Shown in pieces: positions 51,314 through 61,185 of a stretch of DNA of 64,000 nucleotides. Origin of the DNA: Emiliania huxleyi CCMP1516 (Eukaryota > Haptophyta > Isochrysidales > Noelaerhabdaceae). The notes below the pieces were generated by a model that saw nothing but the letters and a program-made list of their open reading frames with translations, searched no databases and was not told the origin of the DNA. Made by a program: the position numbers and the translations under genes. Position 1 is the stretch's first letter. Every line of letters begins with the position of its first letter. The DNA lies in the NCBI RefSeq assembly GCF_000372725.1, contig NW_005202428.1, positions 2,908,722 to 2,972,721 on the forward strand. Direction: 5' to 3'.

Positions 51314-52422
51314 TCACCCGTCACCACCGCGAACACAAGTGTCGATGCGGGCTCGCTTGGCGGGCAGCGCCTCTGCGGCGGACGCGGCTTCGGTGTCGGG
51401 CCGTGGCGACGCCGTCGCCGGCGAGGCGGCCTCGCGGAGCGCACGCGCCGCCTTGCAGTGGGGCGGGAGAGGCCGCCACGCGTACGCGGGCAGGGCCGCG
51501 AGCTGCGGCAGGTCGGGCGGCGGCTCGAGGGTGACGGGCACGCGGGGCGGCGACTGGAAGAGCGGCTCCTGCTCCATGGCGGCGGCGGCGGCGCGGAGGG
51601 CGGCGTAGTCCTTGGCAGCGGTGAGGGCTTTGAAGGTGGCGGACTTGCCGTGCGAGTCGAGCATCTGCAGCGCCACGTACCTACGGACCGGACGGCGGTC
51701 GGCGGTCGGTTGTCGGCGGTCGGCGGTCGGCGGCCGTCAGCGGCGGCGGCGGCGGCGGCGGCGGCGCGGTGCGGTGCGGCTGGGCAGGTAGGGTCGTACT
51801 TTGTGTTTCCGACGTGGTTGGAGACGGACTCTGCGAGGGAGACGTACCTGAGGGGCGGGGAGGGCGGTGGGGTTCGGAGGGCGGGCGCGAGGCGGCGGGT
51901 CTGGTGGCGGGCGGAGCCTCTGGACGAGGGTTGCTTGGCTGGCGAGCCGACCCTCCTGCGCAGCGGGGAAGGCGTGCTGGGGCAGGGGGCGGGGGGGCGG
52001 GGCGGCGGGGCGGCGGGGAGACGAGGCGGTCGCGAGAGAGGACCCCGCCCACACAGGCCCTGGCCGCCGCCCTAGCCCTAGCCGCTCGCTCCTCTCGGCC
52101 GAAGAGAGACGCGTTCCACAGCGCACCACGCGCCAGCATCAGCCCGTCCGCGCCGGTCTCGTCGAGCGCGCGGCGCGCGTCGTCGAGCGAGAAGAGGTCG
52201 CCGTTGAGCAGGAGCGGCAGCGAGGGCGGCAGCGTCTGCCGGATCCGAGTCAGCGCGTCCCACTGCGCCCAGTGCCGGGGCCGGTCCGGCACGCGCCGGC
52301 AGTGGACGGCGAGCGCATCCACGCCGCACGAGGCAATCATCCGAGTGAGGTCGAGGGTTGCGGCGGTGGTCTGGCGGGCGGCGGGGCGGGCGGGCGTCAC
52401 GGGGCGATTGGCGCGCGTGAGA

Positions 52423-52453
<31 letters not shown>

Positions 52454-52937
52454 GCAGCCGGATCTTGCACGTCACTGCGCGGCGGCCGCCGAGGCTGCGG
52501 ACGAGTGTGGTCAGGATGTCGCGCACCCGCTCGGGCTGGGTGAGCAGGGACGAGCCCATCCCGCCCTGTGTCGAGAACCTCACCGGGCAGCCCATGTTGA
52601 CGTCCACCGCGCAGACGTCATCCACCACCACGTTGGCCGCCGCGAGCGCGTCCGGGCCAGAGGCGGTGCCGAGCTGAAACGCGACGCGCTCGTGCGGCAC
52701 CGTCGAGAAGATCAGCTTGCCGTCGGCGTGCCGGTACTCGGCCTCGCCGCGAGCGGAGACGGAGCGGCGGCACGCCGCCACAGACTTGTCGACCAGCTCC
52801 TCCGAGTAGAGCAGGTCAGCTCCGTGCTCAGCGCAGAGGAGCCGGAACGGCAGCGTGTTTATTCGCACCATGGGCGCAAGCGCCCACGCGCCGCGGTACT
52901 CCCACGGCCGCTCTCCGCCAGCCTCGGAGGTCGCCAT
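51314..52937 (-). CDS. DUS2: tRNA-dihydrouridine(20) synthase, DUS2-like
   Basis: Flavoenzyme reducing U20 in the D-loop of tRNAs. Start taken at 52937 (MATSEAGGERPWEYRGAW); an upstream in-frame Met at 53030 is possible. Diagnostic DUS2 motifs: LAPMVRINTLPFRLLCAEHG, LLYSEELVDKSV, FQLGTASGPDALAAANVV, the catalytic Cys in VDVNMGCPVRFSTQGGMGSS, CKIRLL, the FMN-site HCR in VDALAVHCRRVPDRPRHWAQ, LLLNGDLFSLDDARRALDET and GADGLMLARGALWN. A Pro/Ala insertion after CKIRLLEA (about 52450-52380) is probably an intron. Later exons are YVSLAESVSNHVGNTK (about 51850-51800), intron 51681-51799 (GT-AG, donor GTACGA) and YVALQMLDSHGKSATFKALT, matching the DUS2 helical domain. A Pro-rich, basic tail ends at 51314. 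No dsRNA-binding domain is seen. Confidence 0.82.
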
Positions 52938-53089
52938 ACGCCACGCAGGGGAGCGCGTCCGTCTCTCGAGGTTCTCGAGGTGGATATCCTTTGGCCGCGT
53001 TGGGTAGCGAGGATTGGTGGCGCGATCCACGCGCGTCCGACTGCCTCAAAGAATTCATCGCAGCAGGCAGACTGGCACGAACTAGCCTG

Positions 53090-53155
53090 TTTGTGTCTGT
53101 GTGTCGCTCATGCGTGTCGTCATCATCTGTCTAGCGTCCACCCATACCGCGTTGG
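53090..53155 (-). promoter_or_regulatory. Upstream module shared by DUS2 and CDC37, copy 1
   Basis: Read on the minus strand, this begins CCAACGCGGTATGGGT and ends GCGACACACAGACAC, 150 bp before the DUS2 start. The same word order, orientation and approximate spacing occur at 56907-56986 upstream of CDC37. It may be a promoter/5' UTR element or a small repeat. Confidence 0.45.
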
Positions 53156-53808
53156 TGTCCAGTCCGAGCCTGGCTGTTCTTCACCTTTCTACCTACCTAC
53201 CACAAAAGGCCGCGCCATTCGCTCTCACCTGGCAACCCGGTCTCGGGAACCGTACCCATACTACTCAAAAGTACAATATACTACCACAAAGCACCACTAG
53301 CGATTTCGCGCGGAGGGCGTAGTGAAGCGCTGGGGCGCTCACTGTGTGTTATTCGGGTGGGGATCCATCAGTGGTAACCGGCTTTAGTCACAGATCCAAG
53401 CTCAGACGCCACACCAACACCACAAACACGCTCCTTCGCCGCTGCTGTAGAGGGCCCCCGGGGGCCCATACTACGTCGAAGTACGGACCCGATCTCGGCC
53501 CTCACGGGCTGCCACGCGCCCGCGCGCGGCGCGGGCCGCACCGCCCATGCCCCCGGGTCACCGACCCCGCCTCTCGGCCCTCTCGGCCCTCAGGAGCGTG
53601 CGGGAGACCGGCGAGGGGCGCGCCGCGCGCCGCCTGCAGAGCCGCCAGAGGCATTGTCGCCTCCGCTGGCGGGGTTCCCGCGCGCCCGCCCGCGCCCGGA
53701 CCCGCGCCCGCTGCGCCCGCGGGCTCCGGATGCGCCGCCATCCTTCTCCTTCTTCTCGATGGCAGTCCGCCTGTGCTTGTCGACGGGTCGGCGGCGTGGT
53801 CGAGGGGA

Positions 53809-54250
53809 AGGTCGCCGGCGGCCGCAACTCCGCCGCCGTCGCTCCGCCGGCTCTGACCGAGTATCGGGCGTTGAGGGCGGCGGCGCAAGCGGGTCTGGCG
53901 CATCTATCGCCACGAGCCTCGCGACCGCGGTCGTGGCACACCTGGCGGCGGCTCTCGAGGCCGTCTCTACGGCGCTCGACGCCGTGTGAGGTCGCCGGCG
54001 GCCGCAACTCCGCCGCCGTCGCTCCGCCGGCTCTGACCGAGTATCGGGCGTTGAGGGCGGCGGCGCAAGCGGGTCTGGCGCATCTATCGCCACGAGCCTC
54101 GCGACCGCGGTCGTGGCACACCTGGCGGCGGCTCTCGGGGCCGTCTCTACGGCGCTCGACGCCGTGTGAGGTCGCCGGCGGCCGCAACTCTGCCGCCGTC
54201 GCTCTGCCGGCTCAACCGAGTATCGGGCGTTGAGGGCGGCGGCGCAAAGC
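53809..54250 (+). repeat. 180-bp tandem repeat, 2.4 copies
   Basis: Units at 53809-53988 and 53989-54168 differ by a single base or so, and a partial third starts at 54169. Period 180 bp is a multiple of three, so frames stay open through it on the minus strand (YSVRAGGATAAEL repeats). The third unit runs into the Lys/Gly tail of family K. Confidence 0.9.
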
Positions 54251-54410
54251 GGGTCTGGTGCGCCACACGGCCACCACCCTTGCCAGCGCCCTTGCCGCCG
54301 CCCTTGCCACCCTTTGCCGCCTTGCCTCCGCCGCGGGCGGCGGTGGGAGCGGCCTGCTGGGCTAGCATGTTGTCCTTGCTGGGGACGGGCACGTGGAACG
54401 CACGTTACAT
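54180..54410 (-). repeat. Lys/Gly-rich tail segment shared with 40263-40570
   Basis: On the minus strand it encodes AARGGGKAAKGGKGGGKGA and HQTRFAPPPSTPDTRLSRQS, nearly identical to the tail of the 40-kb family K fragment. It lies at the end of the 180-bp tandem array, whose unit contains the DTR/RYSVxA part, so the array grew from this segment. Confidence 0.75.
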
Positions 54411-54601
54411 GTTTGAACGGCCTCCAGAATTCAAACAAAAAATAGCCAAGGCCTTCTCGCAACCCCTCCGACCCCCCGGGACCCGTGGGCGTCGAAGAGG
54501 CGCTCTCGGGGGGCCGTTCTGAGTTCATACTACCTCGAAGTACAATATACTGCGTCAAAGCACCGGCCCTGAGTCCGAACCCTGTCTGCACGTCTCGCGC
54601 G

Positions 54602-54681
54602 CGCGTGAACAGGGCTCCAGGCCCCAAATGACGCGTGAGTGTTAGATTTGTTTGGTATTGCTAAAAATCTCTCTCTCTCTC
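54602..54681 (+). mobile_element. Element F, second intact copy
   Basis: GCGCGTGAACAGGGCTCC to TCTCTCTCTCTC, over 90% identical to 35027-35103. The flanks show no obvious direct repeat. The preceding sequence (about 54530-54600) resembles 53255-53300. Confidence 0.75.
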
Positions 54682-54892
54682 AAAAGGCACAGCTAGAAAG
54701 AAATTGCGCCAGCATCCCCGCCAGGTGCACTGTGCAAACTAAGAAGAGGTTCACGGATACTAGAGCTCGCTACGGCGGCTGCCACCCGCACCACCCGCAC
54801 CCCTCACAAAAAGAGAGGTGCTAGATGCAAGTGATCTGTGTACTATGATGTAGTTGTAGAGGAAGGGCGTAGACTCCTAGAACCTAGTAGCT

Positions 54893-55800
54893 CTGGGGGG
54901 AGGCGGGGGCCCCGGAGGCACCGTGCGCCGTGCAGCAGTGCGGAAACGGGGCTCCGGCTCCGTTAGTCTCCGTTAGCACCGACTTCCCGAATGATCACGG
55001 TTGATCAGAGGGCAGATTTGGAGAGATCTCGAGGAGTACATACAGATAGACCCTCTAACCATAAGAAAACTCCGACCTGATCGGTCGTACTGACCGCCGA
55101 CAGATCACTCCAGACAGCAGACAGGCCGACGCGTCTGCACGCGGCCGGCCGGGCGAGAGGCTTGACACGATCCGACCCTGCGACCCTGATGCTGCTGCTC
55201 TAGCTATCAGACATGCATTGCTGACTGCTGCCACAATGTGCGACCTGTGCTGGCCCACTTGGCGGCCTTCCCGGTCAGTGGTGAGGCGCAGTTCAGAGCT
55301 GTCGATGGCGCGATGCCGCACTGGTCCCACATCGGTGACACGAGACCACCACGTTTGCCGGTCCAAGAGAGAGGCACCGGCGAGCTGTCCTGAGAAGGTG
55401 CATGGTCCCTCTTGACTGCCCATTAGCACGAGGCTGTGTAGGCATAGCCTCGAGAGTGCCAGCAGCCAATCCGAGGCAGTTTGTGACGCGCATTGCGTCA
55501 GAAGCGTGCACGCGCTGGAAGGACACCTTCCTACTGGCCGTACGATCAGGTCGTCACTGAATGCCGAAGACTAAGGCCGCGAGCTATGCAGGTGATCAAT
55601 TGTGCAGCATGGCACGGTCAGCAGCGCCGAAAGGATGTCGCAAGGCGTGATAGCATGGCCGCAAGTTCGCCGAATTCCGCAACAAGTAAAAAATCGCGCC
55701 AAAAAAGGAAAAATCCAAAAAATCGGCGCCTGCGGCGGGCTGGGGGACCCCATCTCCCCCCCGCATGGGTACCCCCTTGGGCCCTCGCCTTCCCCCCAGA
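54893..55800 (+). repeat. Dispersed repeat A, copy 2
   Basis: Collinear with 8405-9310 over its whole length, with small indels. It ends where copy 1 runs into repeat B, whereas here unique sequence follows. Confidence 0.85.
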
Positions 55801-56096
55801 GCCTAGTGAGCTCTACAGCAGCGGCTGCCGCCAACGCGTCGCGTGACGATTCGGGCGGTGCGCGTTCCAGAGCGTAACATCGCCATGCGTATCGCGGTCG
55901 CAAGGCAAACCGAGGGCGCGAGGGCCCCGCCACGACGCCTCTGAGCTTCGTCCTCCTTATACCGGAATACCGCCAGCGCACCTCAGTGCGCGGCGCGCTA
56001 ATTCACCCGACTAATACGGCCGCGTCGGGCCCGTCCCAATTGCTCCGCACTTCGCAAGTGCCAGCCCCGGGGATCGCCCGCCCTGGCGGCGTCCAG

Positions 56097-56827
56097 TCAC
56101 CCAAAGAGCGCGACGATCTGATCGAGCTTGCCCTTCTCGTCCGCCTCGGCGGACGCCTCGCCGTCGGCGCCGCCGCCACCGCCACCTCCCGCCGCCGCCG
56201 AGGCCGCAGCCACTTCCGCTAGCCTCTCCTTGGCGAGATCGACGGGCGTCTTGCCGTCCAGCCTATCCTTGGCGGCAGTCACCTCTGACGTCTTGCCGTC
56301 CTTCTTGGCTTGCATCAGGATGATCTCCACCATCTCCTTGTCCGCCTGCAGTTTCGCGGCCCAATTTGCTGGCTGCGAGCGCTAATAATGTGCGCTACCC
56401 CTCTCCCTCTCTCTCTCTCGATACAATACATGCATTATGTCCTCTCCTCTTCTCTCCTCTCCTCTCGTCACTCCCTCCCCTCTCCTGCTCTCGTGCTGTC
56501 CTGCTCCCCTGCTCCCCTGCTCTCCTGCTCTCTACTTCTCTCCTCTGCTGCTCTCTGCTGCTGTCCTCTTTTTCTCCGCAGCAAGTGCACCTGCGGCTTT
56601 AAGCTGCCCCAGCACGCAATGTGCAGCGGCGTCCACCCCCGCATCGTATCACCCGCCGCGGCATAGTCAGCCCCGTTCTTGAGCTGGTCCTTCACCTTGC
56701 TGAGCTCCCCCCTCCTCACACAGCCGCGCAGCTCGCAGCCGCCCATCCGACAGCCACACGCGTGTGAGGACTCCTGCTCCAGCGTCGGTTTCAACAGGCC
56801 AGGAGCCGGGTTTTTGTATTTTTTCAT
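56097..56827 (-). CDS. Small ankyrin-repeat protein
   Basis: Minus-strand gene. Start at 56827 (MKKYKNPAPGLLKPTLEQES) or at the internal Met 56746 (MGGCELRGCVRRGELSKVKD). An ankyrin repeat spans LRGCVRRGELSKVKDQLKNG and TMRGWTPLHIACW and continues after an intron as NWAAKLQADKEMVEIILMQA, followed by a second half-repeat RLDGKTPVDLAKERLAEV. A Gly/Ala linker and acidic tail end at 56097 with DEKGKLDQIVALFG. The intron, about 56375 to 56610, appears to be GC-AG (donor GCAGCT) and holds a CTCTCCTGCTC minisatellite. Ankyrin proteins mediate protein contacts; the partner is unknown. Divergently arranged with CDC37 across about 400 bp. Confidence 0.65.
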
Positions 56828-56906
56828 CCTTGATTCTGGGTATCGTTTGTGCCGCGTCCCGTGCCCCCGAGTTCATTTTAACCACAAAGAGAGAGCCTCT
56901 CTCTCT

Positions 56907-56986
56907 CCAACGCGGTATGGGTAGACCTCGAGGGGTGGGCGCGGGACAGGAGATGACGGCACGCTGGAGCGACACACAGACACAGA
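56907..56986 (+). promoter_or_regulatory. Upstream module shared by DUS2 and CDC37, copy 2
   Basis: CCAACGCGGTATGGGTAGAC to GCGACACACAGACACAG, ending about 250 bp before the CDC37 start in the same relative orientation as the copy upstream of DUS2. It also lies between the divergent ankyrin and CDC37 genes, where a bidirectional promoter would be expected. Confidence 0.45.
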
Positions 56987-57233
56987 AACTCACAAGACAG
57001 CGGCCAGCTGGGCTGCTTCACATCCCGAGTGAGCGTACGGCACTGCACAGCAGGGGAACGGGTGTGGGGAGCGCATCGCGACTTTTGGAGACGAGTTTGA
57101 GAAAGCAACAAAATTCTTTTTGTCTTCGACGGCGCTGTGCTCCTTTTGGTACCTTTGTCGAACGCGGCATGTTTCAATTCTTTTTGTCCTGACGCCCCTT
57201 GTCTCTCAGAACGCCATCGCCCTTCCGCCGCCG

Positions 57234-58823
57234 ATGCCGATCAACTACTCCAAGTGGGACAATCTCGAGCTCTCTGATGACGAGGAGCACTTCCACCCAA
57301 ACATCGACAATAACCTGATGATCCGCCTGCAGCGCGAGAAGCGCCAGCAGCGCGAGGCGGAGGAGGAGAAGAAGAAGCAGGAGCTGCTCGCCAAAGGCAC
57401 GCCTGATGCGCTGGAGGAGATGGAGAAGCTCGAGCGGATGAAGAAGCTGCACGTGGGCAACATCTGCCACGACAAGTACAGCTCCAAGCACGAGGCGAGC
57501 AAGCCGTCTTCGTCGGCCGAGGCGCCGCAGGCCGCGAAGGACACCAAGCTGCGGGTGGCGGCGACCGAGCCGGAGAGCTTTACGGACGGGTACGAGGAGT
57601 TCCTCAGGTCGCACACCGCGACGCTCGAGGAGTACGCCGCCATCGACGACGAGGACGAGAAGTCGGAGGCGTACATCCTCTCGCACACGGAGCTCCTCTC
57701 GGAGCACGCCACCGGCTACTACCTCCTCCAGTGCATCAGCCTGCAGGCGCGCCGCCGGCCCGCACGCGCGCCCTCCGAGGCCGGCGCCGGCTCCGCGGCT
57801 CGCCCGCCCACGCCCGCCGCCGCCGCCGCGCCCCCGCAGGCCGAGGGCAAGACGCGCAGCATGAAGAAGATGGCGCGCCAGTACCTGCTGCTCACCTATG
57901 TGTGCGACCTCGCGAAGACGATGCCGGGGCGCGACGCGCGCGACGCGATCCGGCCGCTCTTCCGCAAGATGGAGGCGCGCGCGGCCAAGCGCCGCCCAAC
58001 CACGCCCCGCCTCCCCTCGCGCCGCGCGGCAGGCGTCGGCAGGGGAGGTCCTCCGCCGTCGTCGCCGCCGCCTCCCTCGCCACCACCGCCCTCGCCGCCG
58101 CCACCCTCGCCGCCACCCCCCTCGCCGCCGCCACCCTCACCGCCACCGCCCAGCCCGCCTCCGCCAAGCCCGCCGCCACCCTCGCCCCTGTGACGTGTCG
58201 ACGGCAGGCGTCGGCAGAGTCGCGGGAGGCGTTTGCGGACCACCTCGAGAAGTACACTGCGCACGTCAAGACCCGCGCCGAGGTGAAGAAGAAGGAGGAC
58301 GCGGAGCGGGCGGCGCGCGGCGGCGACGAGGAGTACGAGTACGTGCCGCTCGAGAAGGGCGAGCAGCTGGGCCCGGGCGGGCTCGACCCGGCGGAGGTGT
58401 TCGAGTCGCTGCCGCGCGAGATGCAAGAGGCGTTTGGCGACCGCGACATCGACGCGCTCAAGCGGATCCTGCAGGCGCCCGCCGACCCCCCCCCCCCCCC
58501 TCTCCCTCCCTCGCTCCCTCGCTCCTTCGGAGCAGGGCCTGGCCTGCGCCTGCGGGCCTGGCCTGCGCCTGCGGGCCAGCCCTGGTGACCATGCGATGCA
58601 CCCCGACGAGGTTCGGGTTGGGGTGGCGGGGTTGACCGTACCGTACCTCCCTCAGGCGATGGACCCCGACGAGGCGTCGCGCCACATGAAGCGCTGCGTC
58701 GACTCGGGTCTGTGGAACCCGACGGGCGGCGAGGGCTCGCCGGACGACGACGAGGCGGAGGCCGAGGGGCGCGCAAAGCCCTCTGAGGTGGACTCGTCGC
58801 CCAGCGCCGAAGTGGATGACTGA
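57234..58823 (+). CDS. CDC37: Hsp90 co-chaperone CDC37
   Basis: Kinase-specific Hsp90 co-chaperone that loads client kinases in the cytosol. Exons 57234-57746, 57840-57974, 58208-58474 and 58656-58823, all phase 0, give 360 residues. The N terminus (MPINYSKWDNLELSDDEE, then HPNID) is the signature of the family; Ser14 in LSDDEE matches the CK2 site (Ser13/14) needed for client binding. A charged coiled coil (REKRQQREAEEEKKKQELLA) follows. The middle domain has ARQYLLLTYVCDLAK, and the C-terminal part has LGPGGLDPAEVFESLPREMQ and ASRHMKRCVDSGLWNP. An acidic tail ends the protein. All three introns are GC-AG: 57747-57839 (donor GCGCGC after CAG), 57975-58207 (GCGCGC after GAG) and 58475-58655 (GCGCCC after CAG). 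The second intron contains CGCCGCCACCCTC repeats, which create long false Pro/Ser frames. Confidence 0.93.
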
Positions 58824-59267
58824 GCAGCCGCCTATGCCGGCGAAGGATGAGTACGCATGCACGCGCGGCGACTCGATGACGTGACGCGATTCGCTCCCTC
58901 TCGGCGAGCGCGAGTGACGTCACCGCTGCTACATCACACAGTGGGTAAAGAGCGCGCGGATTCGCGGAGACTCCGCTGGCCTCCAGAGACTCGGCTCGAG
59001 TGCCCCTCTTGTGATACGATAGCGTAGGCGCACGTGGGGGAGTGCGGAGTTTACGTGTGGCGTGCCGGATGCGCGGATAATGTATGTAGAATGGAGAGGG
59101 CAACGAATTTCGACGTTTTTTTGCGTCACCGTCCCCAAGAGACCAAGTGAGAAGTGTGGGGTCAGGCGTCAGGGAAACGAAGTGTATACACAGCGAGAGA
59201 GCGGAGAGAGGGCGGGAAACGACACTCGACAGTCGCGTGCTCCCGACACCACAAATGGTTGGGTACT
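58824..59267. other. Intergenic
   Basis: 3' flank of CDC37. No gene, repeat or clear signal seen. Confidence 0.4.
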
Positions 59268-59850
59268 AAAATAACGTATAGTAGGGGTAGAGGGCTGCCC
59301 AAAACTTAGACCTGCTCGCAGGCAAGCGCTGAACTTAGCCCCCGGAAGGAGACGGGCTCAAACGCTTGTACGGCTCTAGACTGCTGGTGATCGGAGCTCA
59401 CGAAGTTAGACGACCGGGACACGAGGCGGCCATGAGGTGGCCAGTTCCGGGTCTCTGCCGACGTGACCAGGTGTCCGGCCCCCCCGGCCTGCGGCGGTCT
59501 GCTAAAAGTGTAAACCTGGATAAAGTTTGCACGATCTCATGGGTCAAAAACCTACAAGCGCCATCGCCACTTGCCGCGCACGCCCTCCTCTCAGCCCCCG
59601 TGGCCGTGCGCAAAGTTGCGACGCACGCCACTTGTATCGATGACACAACGGCTGCCATCGCCGCCGGCGCGCCGCCGCAGGCGAAGTCAAGAAGAAAATT
59701 TTGAGCCAACGCTAATGATCACGGCCGACTTAGCCCGCATAAGAAGCTCCCGCCAATCTCAGACCGCGTAAGCACCCCAGCGTGACGCGTCACACACTTA
59801 GACCCGTTAAGCCTCGAGGCTCAGAACGTAGCCTACTACCCAACCAGTAC
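59268..59850 (+). repeat. Dispersed repeat E, copy 2 (uninterrupted)
   Basis: Aligns with the two halves at 47112-47280 and 48403-48700. It contains GAGGCTCAGAACGTAGCCTA at the right end. Short frames are not conserved between the copies. Confidence 0.85.
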
Positions 59851-61048
59851 ACCACACACCAGCGGATACACGCAGCGCGCGGGAAAGCGTGGTAGAGTCT
59901 GGTAGCGGTCGGGAAGCCCGCACACGTAACACACGCGGAACACTAGGAGCTCAAACCCGACTCGAGAGTGCGCAGTTCTCACCACTCACCACACATACGG
60001 CTTATGTGAGCAAGAACGCCTGAAGGACGAACGAGATCGTGGAGACACCACGGACGTGTCCTAAACTTCCCGCTAATCGAAACGCGTCCTGAACGCGTCC
60101 CTCCAGAACGCGTCCGCTGTGAAGAGAGAGAGAGAGAGAGAGAAGAAAATGAAAAACCTGAAAATTGAGCATTTCCTACTCTATGAGCTGAGCAACGGCA
60201 GGACCTCGTGGCGTGCCTCGGGGGGGGCTGTGAAACGCCCTGAAAAACACGGGCGCGGCGTGAGTGTGGGTGTGGTCCGCTCGAGCGGTGGTCCGGGAGG
60301 ATTGAAGACCCCTATCAATTTTGCATTAGTTTTGGAGTGGTGGAGGAGTGCGCCCTGTATCTAGATACCACACTTTACGAACGGGCGGGAGTGCCCAACC
60401 AACCAACTAACGGAATCTACCGGAGCGGTACCCGGCCCGCGCCCCGCGGGACCAGGCCGAACATTGTAGATGTGGACGACACGTATTGGGCTCACACGAC
60501 ATGCCAACCCGTAGACCTCACGCACATATAACATAGAGCGGCGCCAACATACCCTTTCGGCGGCGCCACGCCCTAGCGCCACCCTAGAGACGCTAGCCTA
60601 GACGTGCGCCACCCTAGACGCCACCCGCGGAGTATCTCGGAGTGCCCCAGATAAGCTTCTCTCAGGGGACCCCGGGCCGTCCGCGCACAGTCCACAAAAC
60701 CCTCATGATGACATGTGTGTTGCACCACTTCCGGCGCTCCTGCTGATCTCCCGCGCGCCCTATTTTGGCGCTCTGATCTCGAGTGCTACCCTTAGCTTTG
60801 CAGCTCCCGGTGATCTTGACAGCATATCCCTCTCAGGCCTATGATCCTCAGCGCCTCTACTTCAAACCGGCTCTGATCCTATGGCTATGCGTGCCCCCTC
60901 CAGGTCTACTGATCCCACAGACCCTGCTGTGGGTGCTTGATCCTGAGGCGCGCCCCCGCCGTGCTGGTCCTGAGAGGGTATCTGTGATCCAGGCAGGCAG
61001 GGGTGTCTGTCTACGTGCGAGTGCTCTCCTCATTACGAGAGAGTGTGA
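59851..61048. other. Long intergenic stretch without recognised genes
   Basis: GA repeat at 60121-60145. Short frames only. The composition is somewhat less GC-rich than the genes. Bases 60780-61048 precede the inverted repeat and may be the promoter region of the phosphatase gene. Confidence 0.35.
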
Positions 61049-61124
61049 TTACGTTTACAGATACTCGCAAGCCGCAAGCGAATTATAATTCTTCCTTGCG
61101 GCTTGCGAGTATCTGTAAACGTAA
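61049..61124. repeat. Perfect 30-bp inverted repeat with 16-nt spacer
   Basis: Arms 61049-61078 and 61095-61124 are exact complements. The spacer 61079-61094 contains the 12-bp palindrome GAATTATAATTC at its centre. The structure lies 62 bp upstream of ATG 61186. Confidence 0.95.
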
Positions 61125-61185
61125 ACTCGCCGCGAAAGGCCGCGGGGACGTCGTCCGGTGTCGCGGTGTGGCCTCGGGGTTAATC

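Noticed and set aside
51867-53300. 477-codon plus-strand frame opposite DUS2
   Set aside because: Low-complexity shadow. All DUS2 catalytic motifs are on the minus strand.
57892-59103. 403-codon minus-strand frame opposite CDC37
   Set aside because: Arg/Ala/Pro-rich shadow. The plus strand encodes the clear CDC37 exons.
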